In this document: positions 1-8,572 of the stretch, one piece after another
Layout of the letters: each line of letters opens with the position of its first letter
How positions within the stretch are numbered: position 1 is the stretch's first letter
Assembly: GCA_963170055.1 (NCBI GenBank)
Contig: CAUJGJ010000022.1
Span: 12,501 to 27,500, forward strand
DNA length: 15,000 bases
DNA from: Halisarca cf. caerulea
Taxonomy: Eukaryota; Porifera; Demospongiae; Chondrillida; Halisarcidae
Direction: 5' to 3'
Made by a program: the position numbers and the translations under genes
The notes under the pieces: generated by a model
What the model was told of the DNA's origin: nothing
What the model saw: only the letters and a program-made list of their open reading frames with translations
Database searches by the model: none

Positions 1-333
1 TGGATAGTAAGTACATCTGATAGTGAGTACCTATTTTGCCTTCCCTTGAGGGTACTTAGTATCCAAGCTTTCTCCTTAGTATCCAAGTTCTACTGCACAT
101 AATTACTTCATTCAGTACCAGTATCAAAAAAATAATTCATTACAAAGATTAGAATATGTAACTAAACATGCGAATATGTAAATTGGACATCAGGATTTAA
201 GAATGTACTCATAAAGACTACCACTGGCACATATGTATACATATCTTGCTCAGACTTGCTCAAGTTTGAACAAACAGAAACAACTGCACAGATGACATCA
301 CACCACAATACGGTGAGGAGACACATGACTTCA
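1..333. other. No gene seen
   Basis: I see no exon-like reading frame, tandem repeat or structured element here. Stop codons are frequent in all frames and there is no convincing splice-site pair. Confidence 0.5.
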
Positions 334-410
334 TGCTGTGTTATCAACCAGTAAGCTTCCTCACGTTCAACAGTTGCTTACCAAATACCAAAGCACATTG
401 AAGACATGAG
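334..410 (-). repeat. Inverted copy of the 10043-10129 segment
   Basis: The plus strand here matches the reverse complement of 10129-10043, for example the shared core 'GTTCAACAGTTGCTTAC'. There are a few substitutions and small indels. In the better-conserved stretch most differences fall at third positions of a frame reading LP(H/Y)VQQLLTKYQ, so the ancestral element may have been coding. The segment abuts a diverged copy of the 8.5-11.5 kb repeat, just as its partner abuts copy A. Confidence 0.6.
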
Positions 411-1042
411 TCATGGGATCATGCTTAGTGTGGAGTTTTACCAGAAAGTATCTGAATCAGCACTTTAGAACGTGGAGGAGTAAAAGCTAGGACAGCAGAA
501 AAACAGGCTAAGACATTGTAGTAAATTGGTTACAGTTGTACTGTTTAATTTAATTACAGTCTCATTAGGTTTATCCAATGATGGGTATTCTAGATATCTC
601 AAGTACTGGACGCTCTGTGGGGAATCTCCAAAAGATGATTGCTCATTTTATGAATTTCTTGACATGCAATATTATGTGGTTTCAGTCGCAATACGTACCT
701 GATTCATCTATGTAACACCTGGTTTACCCACCACCTGTTTCATGGGAAATAGGTTCAAACCGAAGGACTACAACAATGTGCTGCAACACTTTCAAGAAAT
801 ACGACAGAAACGTATAGCAATAACCAGTCAGACTCCAATGTCAGTGTATTGCACAACCACTACAGTGAACTCAGTAGACTCATAATAATAGTGTGTGAGA
901 ACACGGAGTATTGCTTCTTACCAACCAGAAGAGATGAGGATATCATTGAGTCAAACTGACATGAAATTGTCGCGATAAAACGTGTGCGTGCGTGCATACA
1001 CACACACGTTAGAGGATCCTGCAGGTCAACGATGAGCTCACA
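411..1042 (+). repeat. Diverged third copy of the 8.5/10.3 kb duplicated repeat
   Basis: About 455-632 aligns with 10735-10880 and 8900-9320. Shared landmarks are 'GGAGGAGTAAAAGCT', 'AAAAACAGG', 'TTTACAGTT..TCGGTTTAA'-like sequence and 'ACTGGA(C/T)G(C/T)TCTGTGGG'. Similarity resumes near 684-720 (ACGTAC..GATTCATC) and again at 1003-1042 (ACACACACGTTAGAGGATCCT..). The intervening ~280 bp is unrelated and looks like an insertion. No protein-coding signal is evident. Confidence 0.6.
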
Positions 1043-1224
1043 AAAAAGTTTACATTTTGTTCGGCAGCAAATGTGGCAACATATTTGGCATATGCAAGAG
1101 TGAACGGAAATGAAGCAAACGGAACTGAACAAAACTGAACTAAATGAAACAAATGAAACATGTAAAGGTGGGAAAGTAGGCAAGTTTGAATCATGAATGT
1201 AAAATGACTGCTGCTCGAATTCGC

Positions 1225-1697
1225 ACTGTTCTTAGCCTTATATCATGGCTTTTGTGTCTTCTTACTATAACAGAAGCAGTGATGTGTCTCCATACGAATT
1301 GTTGACTCATCAGTCCAGGTGACATCTTTAAAACTACGTATTTTTGTTAACTTGAGCCCACTCAAATCTCTTCAGATGATCAGATGTCTCTGATCATCTG
1401 GCAGTACACTGTACCCCTGAATTTCCAACCCAATGATGAAACATCTATTGCACATCAAACTTCTTCATCCACCTTCGATAGTCGACCAGACTCAGGCCTC
1501 CTTCCAACGAATCTGGTAAGCTTGTACGTTTGCATATTCCCATACATCCTCAAGACTACTTGAACAATAGGTGGCTTCTTGCTATTGAAGTAATGAACTA
1601 AAGCACGTCGTTTCACATAATCACTATAGACCACAGTTGCTTCTCCTAGGATGAAATTGCACTTAAATGATTTATTCAAGTTTACAAAGAAAGGCAT
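1225..1697 (-). pseudogene. Tc1/mariner-type transposase remnant
   Basis: The minus strand carries broken pieces of a Tc1-like (IS630/Tc1/mariner superfamily) DDE transposase in the correct order. First, 1697-1455 has a helix-turn-helix-like stretch (YSDYVKRRALVHYFNSKKPP) ending in a GRRPESGRLSK motif typical of the family's bipartite DNA-binding domain. Second, around 1430-1383 it reads LGWKFRGTVYCQMIRD. Third, around 1380-1240 it reads KRFEWAQVNKN, then WTDESTIRMETHHC, where the Asp of TDE (codon 1311-1309) corresponds to the first catalytic Asp. Frameshifts separate the pieces, there are in-frame stops (TAG after VNKNT, TGA after TQKP), and the part that would carry the second and third catalytic acids is missing. 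It is therefore a dead, truncated copy. Terminal inverted repeats were not found. The assignment rests on motif order recognised by eye. Confidence 0.75.
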
Positions 1698-1847
1698 GCA
1701 AGCATACTCAAATACGAAATGATACGCTTTTGAGTTCTGTATCTGTCCCTACGAATAAAACAAACTTTTTTGGCGCCTACTGTACATTTACGCATACTCT
1801 CACATACTGATGAATACAGAAGTTCCCCTTCTACAAAACCACAAATC

Positions 1848-1865
1848 TACATACGTACGTATGTA
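1848..1865. repeat. Perfect 18-bp palindrome on a TACGTACGTA core
   Basis: The sequence TACATACGTACGTATGTA equals its own reverse complement. The same core recurs at 14111-14120, and TACGTAC-type motifs are scattered through the window. Confidence 0.85.
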
Positions 1866-1893
1866 CAAACACAACTGTTACACAAGTGTTAGG

Positions 1894-2074
1894 CAGTGTT
1901 TACATGAATCTGGATTCAGTGGATGGACTGGATGCATCAAAATCTATTCGTTTTGGGCTTACATTTACACGAATTCAACATGATAAATAAATGATAAAAC
2001 CGTGTCAATTCTAACATGCACACCAAAGTGGATTAGTTCAGATGTGCCATTTCAATTTGGTCATGTAAACACCG
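1894..2074. mobile_element. Small TIR element (MITE-like)
   Basis: The left end CAGTGTTTACATGA (1894-1907) is matched in inverted orientation by TCATGTAAACACCG (2061-2074), with 13 of 14 positions complementary. The ~180-bp interior is AT-rich with no coding frame. This looks like a non-autonomous terminal-inverted-repeat element. The superfamily is not clear, and a target-site duplication could not be decided by eye. Confidence 0.5.
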
Positions 2075-2136
2075 CACACGCATACATTTTAATCCAGTCA
2101 CGTGACAGACAAGTTGTACAACCATCTTGGGAGCAA

Positions 2137-2198
2137 CAAGCGATTCGAGTTTAAAAAACTCGTGGGCCGCCCATGGCCCTGGAAACTCGAATCGCTTG
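2137..2198. repeat. 16-bp inverted repeat hairpin
   Basis: The arms 2137-2152 (CAAGCGATTCGAGTTT) and 2183-2198 are perfectly complementary around a 30-bp spacer containing GGGCCGCCCATGGCCC. This could be the core of a small foldback repeat or a structured RNA segment. Confidence 0.75.
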
Positions 2199-2301
2199 GA
2201 AGTTGTCGTTATTCACGAAAAAAAACATTTCGAAGACCTCTTATACTCCAAAATACCCTTCGCTGATGAAATGAGGATCAAACGTTCCAATTTCGTCGAA
2301 T

Positions 2302-2345
2302 TATAGGCGAGAATTGGGTACCGCCTTAGCGTCCGCCATGTTGTT

Positions 2346-2382
<37 letters not shown>

Positions 2383-2411
2383 CGTTACGGACGTTCCGGA
2401 CACTTCCGGTC
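2302..2411 (-). promoter_or_regulatory. Possible minus-strand promoter/5' leader (ETS- and YY1-like sites)
   Basis: Read on the minus strand, the patch has ACCGGAAGT (complement of 2402-2410), a match to the ETS/GABP consensus. About 60 bp later comes AACATGGCGGAC (around 2343-2332), which resembles the YY1 motif at many animal transcription starts. Between them is an (AT)n run. The ATG in the second motif opens only a 12-codon frame (MADAKAVPNSRL, stop at 2304-2302), so either a splice follows, it is a short upstream ORF, or it is coincidental. The whole 2.1-2.46 kb patch could instead be a repeat, since it has inverted repeats at both ends. The call is weak. Confidence 0.25.
2349..2377. repeat. 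(AT)n microsatellite
   Basis: Uninterrupted alternating A/T of about 29 bp. Confidence 0.95.
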
Positions 2412-2428
2412 AAAGTAAAAATAATATA

Positions 2429-2448
2429 GGGCCGCCTTCCGGCGGCCC
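2429..2448. repeat. GC-rich palindrome
   Basis: GGGCCGCC-TTCC-GGCGGCCC forms a perfect 8-bp stem with a 4-base loop, sitting in otherwise AT-rich sequence. Confidence 0.8.
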
Positions 2449-2464
2449 AAAAAGTGGTTTGCAA

Positions 2465-2780
2465 GTGGATAAAAACAGCTTTGTAGTATCAAGTATGTTG
2501 CTTAGTTCGACTAGTATTAGACCTATCGGCTTTGGTAGCACTTTTGATTCTTTCCCTGGAAAAAAAGAGCTGTAATTGGAAGAAATGCAACCTATCTATA
2601 TCCTATTTGGCTACTCATCCGAACAAAAACACCACACAGGACAGCCACCAAAACGTTGAATCTCCACCAGCTGTGGATAAACCGTGGACGAAAGTAAGCA
2701 CTGAAATGGGGCAATATTCGCCCTAACACTTTTTTGTGGAACTCTGAGCACCTGCCTGTCACGTGCATAATACTGATTGT
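2465..2780. other. No gene seen
   Basis: No exon-like frame with splice borders and no repeat structure is visible. The longest frame in this interval lacks any recognisable motif. Confidence 0.4.
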
Positions 2781-2787
2781 ATTTGAT

Positions 2788-2896
2788 CGCTAATCCAGAT
2801 CAGGTTGAAATCTGGATTTGTATAAAGACTTGTGTAAACAGGCATGGATGTATCCATTTCAAGTATTGGATTGGATTTGTGTGAACAGGGCCTTAA
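2788..2896. mobile_element. Possible MITE fragment
   Basis: A 9-bp hairpin (AATCCAGAT at 2792-2800 against ATCTGGATT at 2810-2818) is followed by TGTGTAAACAGGC and ends in GGATTTGTGTGAACAGGGCC. This resembles ends of the form GGCxxTGTTxACAxxAATC also seen at 1892-1916. It is probably a decayed TIR element, with borders uncertain. Confidence 0.3.
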
Positions 2897-3045
2897 ATCT
2901 GACATGTTTGAGCCTGCCCAAGCAAGAGAAAACATCTGCGTACATAGATGGTGAAGCAAGCAGCAATATCATCACAGCTATGTATGCAAGTGACAAGAAG
3001 TACACATGCATACAGACCGACGTACTAACCCCCTCTACACTTGCA

Positions 3046-3365
<320 letters not shown>

Positions 3366-3575
3366 ACTTTGGTGGAAAAGCATGAACAGACATGCATTTG
3401 CAAGATTTTACCTGCCCCCAGCAATGCACACTTCATTGCTCCTCCCTATAGACCAAAGGTGAATAAGTATTCATTAAAGCTTTAAGGAATGTGAGAAGCT
3501 ACTTCAATGCACAATATCCTGCTCAGGTGAAGATTTACAAAATCAATACACAGCTTTTGAGAAACACCCACCCAT

Positions 3576-3779
<204 letters not shown>

Positions 3780-4300
3780 ATGTCAGATACACAACATTGC
3801 TAGGTTAGAGAGAAAGCTAAAATATTGAGTGTATCTTAGCATACAGTAGTGTGGTGTCTGTACCTCCAGAATACACACATGGGGAAGAGAGGATGTTGGA
3901 TCACTGAGGTTCCCATGAGAATTAAAAGTGCTCTCGTTCCACAATACCACAAAGTATGTAAAATTCGTTAGACACAAGGAAGAAATCACCTGAGTATGGT
4001 AACCAAGCCATCATGATTTCTGTAACACACAGTAGGTCAGGTGATACCACACTCTACCCCAAGTTGAGGTGGTACAGAATTATAAATAGAACCATCATTC
4101 ATGAATGTATTTTCAAGAGTATTGAGAACATACAACGTAGGTAACATCTGCTAATCTGGATATACAGTAACAAAGAACAACTTGTGGGGGTGCCTGTGAG
4201 CAGGGTGTAAGTTGCTGACTCAGCTATAAGTATACAAACCAATTTGTACAATGTGTTCTAGCCTGGCCACCTCCTCCATACACACAAGTGGTCACTGGAC
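3780..4300. other. No gene seen
   Basis: A minus-strand open stretch at 3989-3864 has plausible AG and GT borders and several N-x-S/T sites but no recognisable domain, so it is not called. Nothing else stands out. Confidence 0.4.
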
Positions 4301-4405
4301 GACCAGTGTGCCAGTGACCAGTGTGCCAGTGACCAGTGTGCCAGTGACCAGTGTGCCAGTGAACAGTGTGCCAGTGACCAGTGTGCCAGTGACCAGTGTG
4401 CCAGT
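4301..4405 (+). repeat. 15-bp minisatellite, 7 units
   Basis: The unit GACCAGTGTGCCAGT is repeated seven times in perfect phase. The only variant is one C-to-A change in unit 5 (GAACAG..., 4361-4375). The unit length is divisible by three, which makes overlapping frames such as (HWHTG)n open by construction, so they are not evidence of coding. Confidence 0.98.
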
Positions 4406-4542
4406 GTGACAACACTGACTGCACATCAGTTTCCTCCACTTAGTTGTAGTGAGTGATTGAATAAGATTAGAGGACCATAGCTCCAAAGCAAGTGGGAGAA
4501 AACACATCGTATGCACATACATACAAAATACTCAGCTAAACT

Positions 4543-4650
4543 CTAGTCTCGCGTGGCCAGCCCTTTTCCCTGTTCTCTGCACTTCCGTTTCCGTTTCTCT
4601 CAAACGGAAGTGCAGAGAACAGGGAAAAGGGGCTGGCCACGCGAGACTAG
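4543..4650. mobile_element. Near-perfect foldback element
   Basis: The left arm starts CTAGTCTCGCGTGGCCAG and the right arm ends CTGGCCACGCGAGACTAG. The arms (~50 bp each) are complementary except for one single-base indel in the C/G run, with only a few loop bases around 4595. Flanking direct repeats CTAAACT at 4536-4542 and 4651-4657 look like a 7-9 bp target-site duplication, as expected for a hAT-type or similar non-autonomous element. Arm identity this high suggests a young insertion. Confidence 0.8.
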
Positions 4651-4702
4651 CTAAACTCCACCTGTTGCCTTAGGTATGGGATACAAAAGACCTTACATAA
4701 TA

Positions 4703-5041
4703 CAGTAGGAATCAGTCATCCGAACACCCTGGAAACAGAGGGTGTTCGGATAAGGGAAATCTCCGGATAAGTGATCACTTGTTGAAAGTGATATTTAAAT
4801 ACAGCATGCATGTATATCTTATATAACAGCTGTACAGAAACAAAAACATAAACAGATGAAATTGATAAATTGTAACATAAATGAACAAAAATATTAATCT
4901 TAATTTGTTCACTTTCAGGACAACTCGTTCATTTCTAGCCACATAAATGAGGAGAATGTGAGGAGAATTAAGTTCAAAGAGGTGTGTTTGGTTAACTAAA
5001 GTGTTCGTATAACAGAAGTTTGGATAACTGACTTTCTACTG
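4703..5041. mobile_element. pogo/Tigger-like MITE with TA target duplication
   Basis: The left end CAGTAGGAATCAGTCATCCG and the reverse complement of the right end (CAGTAGAAAGTCAGTTATCC) form ~25-bp imperfect terminal inverted repeats. The element is flanked by TA on both sides (4701-4702, 5042-5043). CAGTAG...TTATCCGAAC-type ends with TA duplications are characteristic of pogo/Tigger-like Tc1/mariner elements. A subterminal hairpin (CGAACACCCT against AGGGTGTTCG, 4721-4748) lies just inside the left end. There is no transposase frame, so the element is non-autonomous. Confidence 0.75.
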
Positions 5042-5043
5042 TA

Positions 5044-5370
5044 CAGATAAGGTATGGACCAAATACTCGCACGATAGCATGTGTTTACAGCGTAGTGTTT
5101 TGAGATACGCCTGGACCGAAGAACCGAGGCACCCTCCTATACTAATAAATTAGACAACGTAATCCAAACAAAGATACCACCTACATACACAACTGTCCAC
5201 TGGAGGATCGATGACAGCATTAGACAAATATCACAGTCAGTTTATAATTTCTGAATGCCTGTTGCAAGTCAGCAATAGCATTCATTATGCACATTACAAA
5301 CGCTTGAATATTTAACCATTGCTGAGACAAATGCAGATTGCACAATACAGTGGACCGCATGTCATGGTGC
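5044..5370. other. No gene seen
   Basis: No exon candidate, tandem repeat or long inverted repeat was found. Confidence 0.45.
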
Positions 5371-5399
5371 GGGGGGGGGGGGGGGGGGGGGGTGGGGGG
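5371..5399 (+). repeat. Poly-G run (G22-T-G6)
   Basis: Twenty-two consecutive G, one T and six more G. The run can form a G-quadruplex. Runs of this kind are also prone to sequencing and assembly length error. Confidence 0.95.
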
Positions 5400-6500
5400 C
5401 AAAGTTGGGTGGATCAAAGAGTACCTCGGGCTTACATCCACGATGTAGCCCTGCTACTCTGATGTAGCTCAGGTCAAGGGTCTTGTCAATCTCCTGCCAG
5501 CCAAAACCCATTCATGCCTCATTAATTAGTAGTTGTCAATTGTCACATTTGCAGTGTTTTGCTTCACCATGACACATGTGCCCTCGGTCAATCAATTAGC
5601 ACTTTATGCTGCTGTAGCACACCAGGGCTGGATACAACTATTACATGTGCTTTCTCTCCAATCAGGCAGCCTACACACAGACATACTTCTGCCAAATGTA
5701 GCACAATGAATTCGACATACTGAAACCCACTCTTCTAAGTGTGTGAATTTCATTGACTTCATACAGTACTGTATCTTACGAGTATAACTCGCACATTTGT
5801 ACCAGTCGCACCATGGTTTTAAACAGTACTATAATTTCATCAGTCCTAATGAACTATTTGGTGCATTAGTTGCACCATGACTAAGTACATGCATTAGATC
5901 TACTATTGGATTAGAAATATTTGTTTTTGGAATGTGGTGACAGGGTTAAAGGGGAAGGCAAATCCTACAATATATAAAGAAAACAACAACTGCCTAATAG
6001 TCCTCATTCCAAGTGCTGGCTCCAGAATTAGAGTCAAAGAGCAGAAATTGAATGAAGACTATCTCAGCTCCACAAAGTACACTACAGACTCAGCTCGAGG
6101 CAGGTAGGGGTAAAACTGTGAATCAGGAGGACAGGGCTCTTTCCTAGCTCCACACAGCAACACAGGTTGGAAAATAAGGACAGCTCTATCATTTCAGGTT
6201 AGTTGCAATAGAAAGTGTAAATTCCGCCTTAGGCATTATTCTTAAAGTGACCTATGGCTGGCACTAATCACAACCACACATCTACCAGTGTTAATGTTAA
6301 GCCATTGCTGTTTCTGGTTACCGACCATCTCTCAACAAAGACCACTCCAGCCAAAGCACAAAGGCCAATATTCAGCTTACTGTATACCCTGTGACTACCT
6401 CTTCTCAAAGTCTGTTAACTACAAAGAGACCTCTGAAATATAGATTCAAATGGTTTTCTTGCATGCAGTTGAGGGGACCATCAAGATGCACGCACGCACT

Positions 6501-6502
<2 letters not shown>
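5400..6502. other. Unassigned region, no confident gene
   Basis: Mostly unique-looking sequence with frequent stops. Two short open stretches with splice-like borders exist (minus 5493-5425, plus ~6014-6103), but neither has a recognisable domain or enough length to exclude chance. Around 5764-5890 short repeats of CAGTACT and TTGCACCATG/TCGCACCATGG hint at a decayed TIR element. Confidence 0.4.

Positions 6503-6565
<63 letters not shown>
6503..6565 (+). repeat. (CA)n microsatellite
   Basis: About 61 bp of pure CA, preceded by CGCACGCACTCACG, which looks like the eroded edge of the same tract. Confidence 0.97.
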
Positions 6566-6568
<3 letters not shown>

Positions 6569-7060
6569 TGCCAGTGTTTGTCCTATGGCCTAACCTGTAA
6601 CAGATGCTACGTATCTCCTCAAAAAACACTATATACAAAGGGTAGAGACCCTCAACACTATAATATATTCAATGTCTTGACTAACTTAAAGGCGGGCACA
6701 GGTACACAAGAACATGGAGGATATCAGTCTGCTTGTGTTTAGCCCACCCTTACAGTAGCCTCTGGCTAAAGGTTCCCCAGGTTAAATAAGAATACCCTAT
6801 ACCCTATACCCTATACCCTGTGACAATTGAAGCAACTTCAGGAGGTTCAATGACCATTCCACAATGCATTTGAATAACTTCTTACACAACCTGCAGAATA
6901 TCCTGTCCTGTCCCTGCACCCTTGACTTACTGTATGAGTCAGCCTTGCGCAGTGATAGTAGAACTACGTTGTCTGAAACACTGTTACATGGACTGCGGCA
7001 GAGGTTCTATGCTTATACATGAACAGACAATTCTACCATTTCACATTTGCATTTCCACAG
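6566..7060. other. Unassigned region
   Basis: No exon is supported. The only structured item is the 7-bp tandem repeat at 6792-6819. The interval ends in TTTGCATTTCCACAG (7046-7060), which resembles a plus-strand splice acceptor. Confidence 0.35.
6792..6819 (+). repeat. 7-bp tandem repeat (ATACCCT)4, telomere-like
   Basis: Four perfect copies of ATACCCT (AGGGTAT on the other strand). It is similar to but not identical with animal TTAGGG telomere repeats, and is more likely a simple microsatellite than an interstitial telomere. Confidence 0.9.
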
Positions 7061-7073
7061 GTAACAAGTACAG

Positions 7074-7265
7074 AGTTACAACATGTGCAAGTGGACAACA
7101 GACGGGTTAACCTTTGCCATCTTCCTAGTAATGTACATCTACACAGGCTACAAGTGTCACACAAGAGGAGGGAGAACAAGGGTGTGGCCTTACATGATGG
7201 AAGGGGATGGAGAGGAATTGAAATTTCCAGAACAAGCTGCAAACAGACCACAAGCTGGCTACTGA
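7074..7265 (+). CDS. Candidate terminal exon, membrane segment plus short tail
   Basis: I do not recognise this sequence. If splicing uses the AG at 7072-7073, the frame runs SYNMCKWTTDG, then a hydrophobic stretch (LTFAIFLVMYIYTGY), then a basic turn (CHTRGGRTR) and an acidic, proline-containing tail ending in ANRPQAGY and TGA at 7263-7265. That layout fits the last exon of a single-pass membrane protein with a short cytoplasmic tail. Against it: the stronger acceptor (7060) puts a TAA in this frame, two other frames are also open for a while, no upstream exon is certain, and no AATAAA follows. The stretch could be chance. Composition bias in the window also favours minus-strand transcription. 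Confidence 0.2.
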   Translation, partial: SYNMCKWTTDGLTFAIFLVMYIYTGYKCHTRGGRTRVWPYMMEGDGEELKFPEQAANRPQAGY

Positions 7266-7513
7266 ATTCAACAATACTACTCATACATCACCAACGGCTC
7301 ATATCACATATAAGAAGGACTCACAGTTTTTACAGTATATCACTCTTTTTTAACACGTGACACAGTATTTCACACAAGACATCTTCAGAGGCACATGTAC
7401 GTATGTACGTACACACCCACCGTAGCTTGCAGAGTATACAGTACATAAAGTACGTATGAAATGTGATGTCATTCAAATGAAAATAACATACGAAAAATGC
7501 ATAGAGGACTTGT

Positions 7514-7788
7514 CGTTGAGACTACTTGTATAGGAGGACCACCTGTCTACAGAGACCACTGTGGGCTGTCCTGTAGACCTACTCAGTGATACAAGCACAC
7601 TTGTGTACAAGGACCACCTGTCCACAGAGACCACCGTAGGCTGTCCTGTAGACCTACTCAGTGATACAAGCACACTTGTGTACAAGGACCACCTGTATAC
7701 AGAGACCACTGTAGGCTGTCCTGTAGGCCTACTCAGTGATACAAGCACACTTGTGTACAAGGATCACCTGTATACAGAGGACACTGCT
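7514..7788 (+). repeat. 75-bp tandem repeat, about 3.5 units
   Basis: GGCTGTCCTGTAG recurs at 7564, 7639 and 7714, giving an exact 75-bp period, with a partial unit before and a decayed one after. Each unit includes GTGATACAAGCACACTTGTG and an ACCACCTGTNTACAGAGACC block. The block is also found near 12509-12537 and 13293-13328, so the array grew from a dispersed repeat family. The period is divisible by three, so the apparent ORFs on both strands are repeat artefacts. Confidence 0.95.
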
Positions 7789-7970
7789 GCCTGGTCCTTG
7801 GGTGGGCCCTTGTCGACAGGTTTTACTATAAGTACAAACATAACACCAACATTCCAGGAAGAGCTCAAAACACATAGAACACCTGTATATAGAGAACACT
7901 GCTGCCTGGTCCTTGAATGGGCAGGTTTTACTGTGTGTACAAAACACCAACAACATTCCAGGAAGAGACA
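7781..7970 (+). repeat. ~115-bp tandem duplication adjoining the 75-bp array
   Basis: ACACTGCTGCCTGGTCCTTG occurs at 7781 and 7896. Both copies continue with GGTTTTACT, GTACAAA, ACACCAACA and CATTCCAGGAAGAG, differing by a few indels. Confidence 0.9.
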
Positions 7971-8021
7971 GACATTAAGGGGGACTTCTGAGAGCAGACT
8001 GACAGACTAATTGGTTACTCA

Positions 8022-8040
8022 ACACACACACACACACACA
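8022..8040 (+). repeat. Short (CA)n run
   Basis: Nineteen bases of pure alternating A/C. Confidence 0.9.
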
Positions 8041-8307
8041 GAGTTGATGGACTAGTGTTTGCTAAGTCTGAAAAAAGCCATAGATTATCTGTACTAAAGC
8101 TAGTACAGATACCATTACATACATACCTGCTGCATACCACAGTATGCTAGACCAGCATTCCCTCGGAGAATGCATGTGCACAGAAAACAGTAGAAGTAGA
8201 TACTGAAAATAAGACACCATACAAGTGTGAAAGATGACCTTCTGATAGACAGTACACCTACAGTGGGTGATTCTATTGAAACACTGCAGGCAGGATGCTA
8301 ACAAATG

Positions 8308-8310
<3 letters not shown>

Positions 8311-8395
<85 letters not shown>

Positions 8396-8403
8396 CACAC
8401 ACA
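8311..8403 (+). repeat. (CA)n microsatellite with two ACTA interruptions
   Basis: CA runs are broken by CACTAACAC at 8337-8343 and again near 8390-8396, consistent with internal slippage-mediated duplication of the interrupted unit. Confidence 0.97.
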
Positions 8404-8572
8404 ATAGCGCGATAACGGAACAGTGGGACATAATGATAAAATGGCCATCAATCCATGTGTACGTACACTGACAACCCTGAATCAATAGGTACAATTGTCT
8501 ACAGAGATCCACTGAAGACAAAAATATTTTGAGTGAGTAGTAATCTGATATATGGGCATGCCCAATTGTGGT

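Noticed and set aside
3864..3989. Minus-strand exon with AG...GT borders and N-x-S/T sites
   Set aside because: The 42 open codons have no domain and borders are ordinary, so chance is likely. Junction reads would be needed.
4224..4522. (HWHTG)n and (TGTLV)n proteins
   Set aside because: They are products of the 15-bp minisatellite, whose period is a multiple of three. Flanks show no exon features.
5425..5493. Minus-strand 69-nt exon (EIDKTLDLSYIRV...), phase 0
   Set aside because: The acceptor GGCTGGCAG is good, but the donor GAG|GTACTC is mediocre, and 23 open codons occur by chance about a third of the time.
6014..6103. Plus-strand exon reading KEQKLNEDYLSSTKYTTDSA before CAG|GTAGGG
   Set aside because: The peptide looks plausible, but a second frame across it is also open, the acceptor is ambiguous and it does not join in frame with the 7074 candidate.
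6792..6819. Interstitial telomere
   Set aside because: The unit is the 7-mer ATACCCT, not the animal TTAGGG, and there are only four copies. A simple microsatellite explains it.
7514..7788. CRISPR array
   Set aside because: The repeated unit is a contiguous 75-bp satellite without unique spacers, in eukaryotic DNA and with no cas genes. The same applies to the 20-bp array at 12121.
7473..8010. Repetitive proteins on both strands over the 75-bp array
   Set aside because: Both strands are open only because the period is divisible by three. The block also occurs as a dispersed repeat elsewhere.
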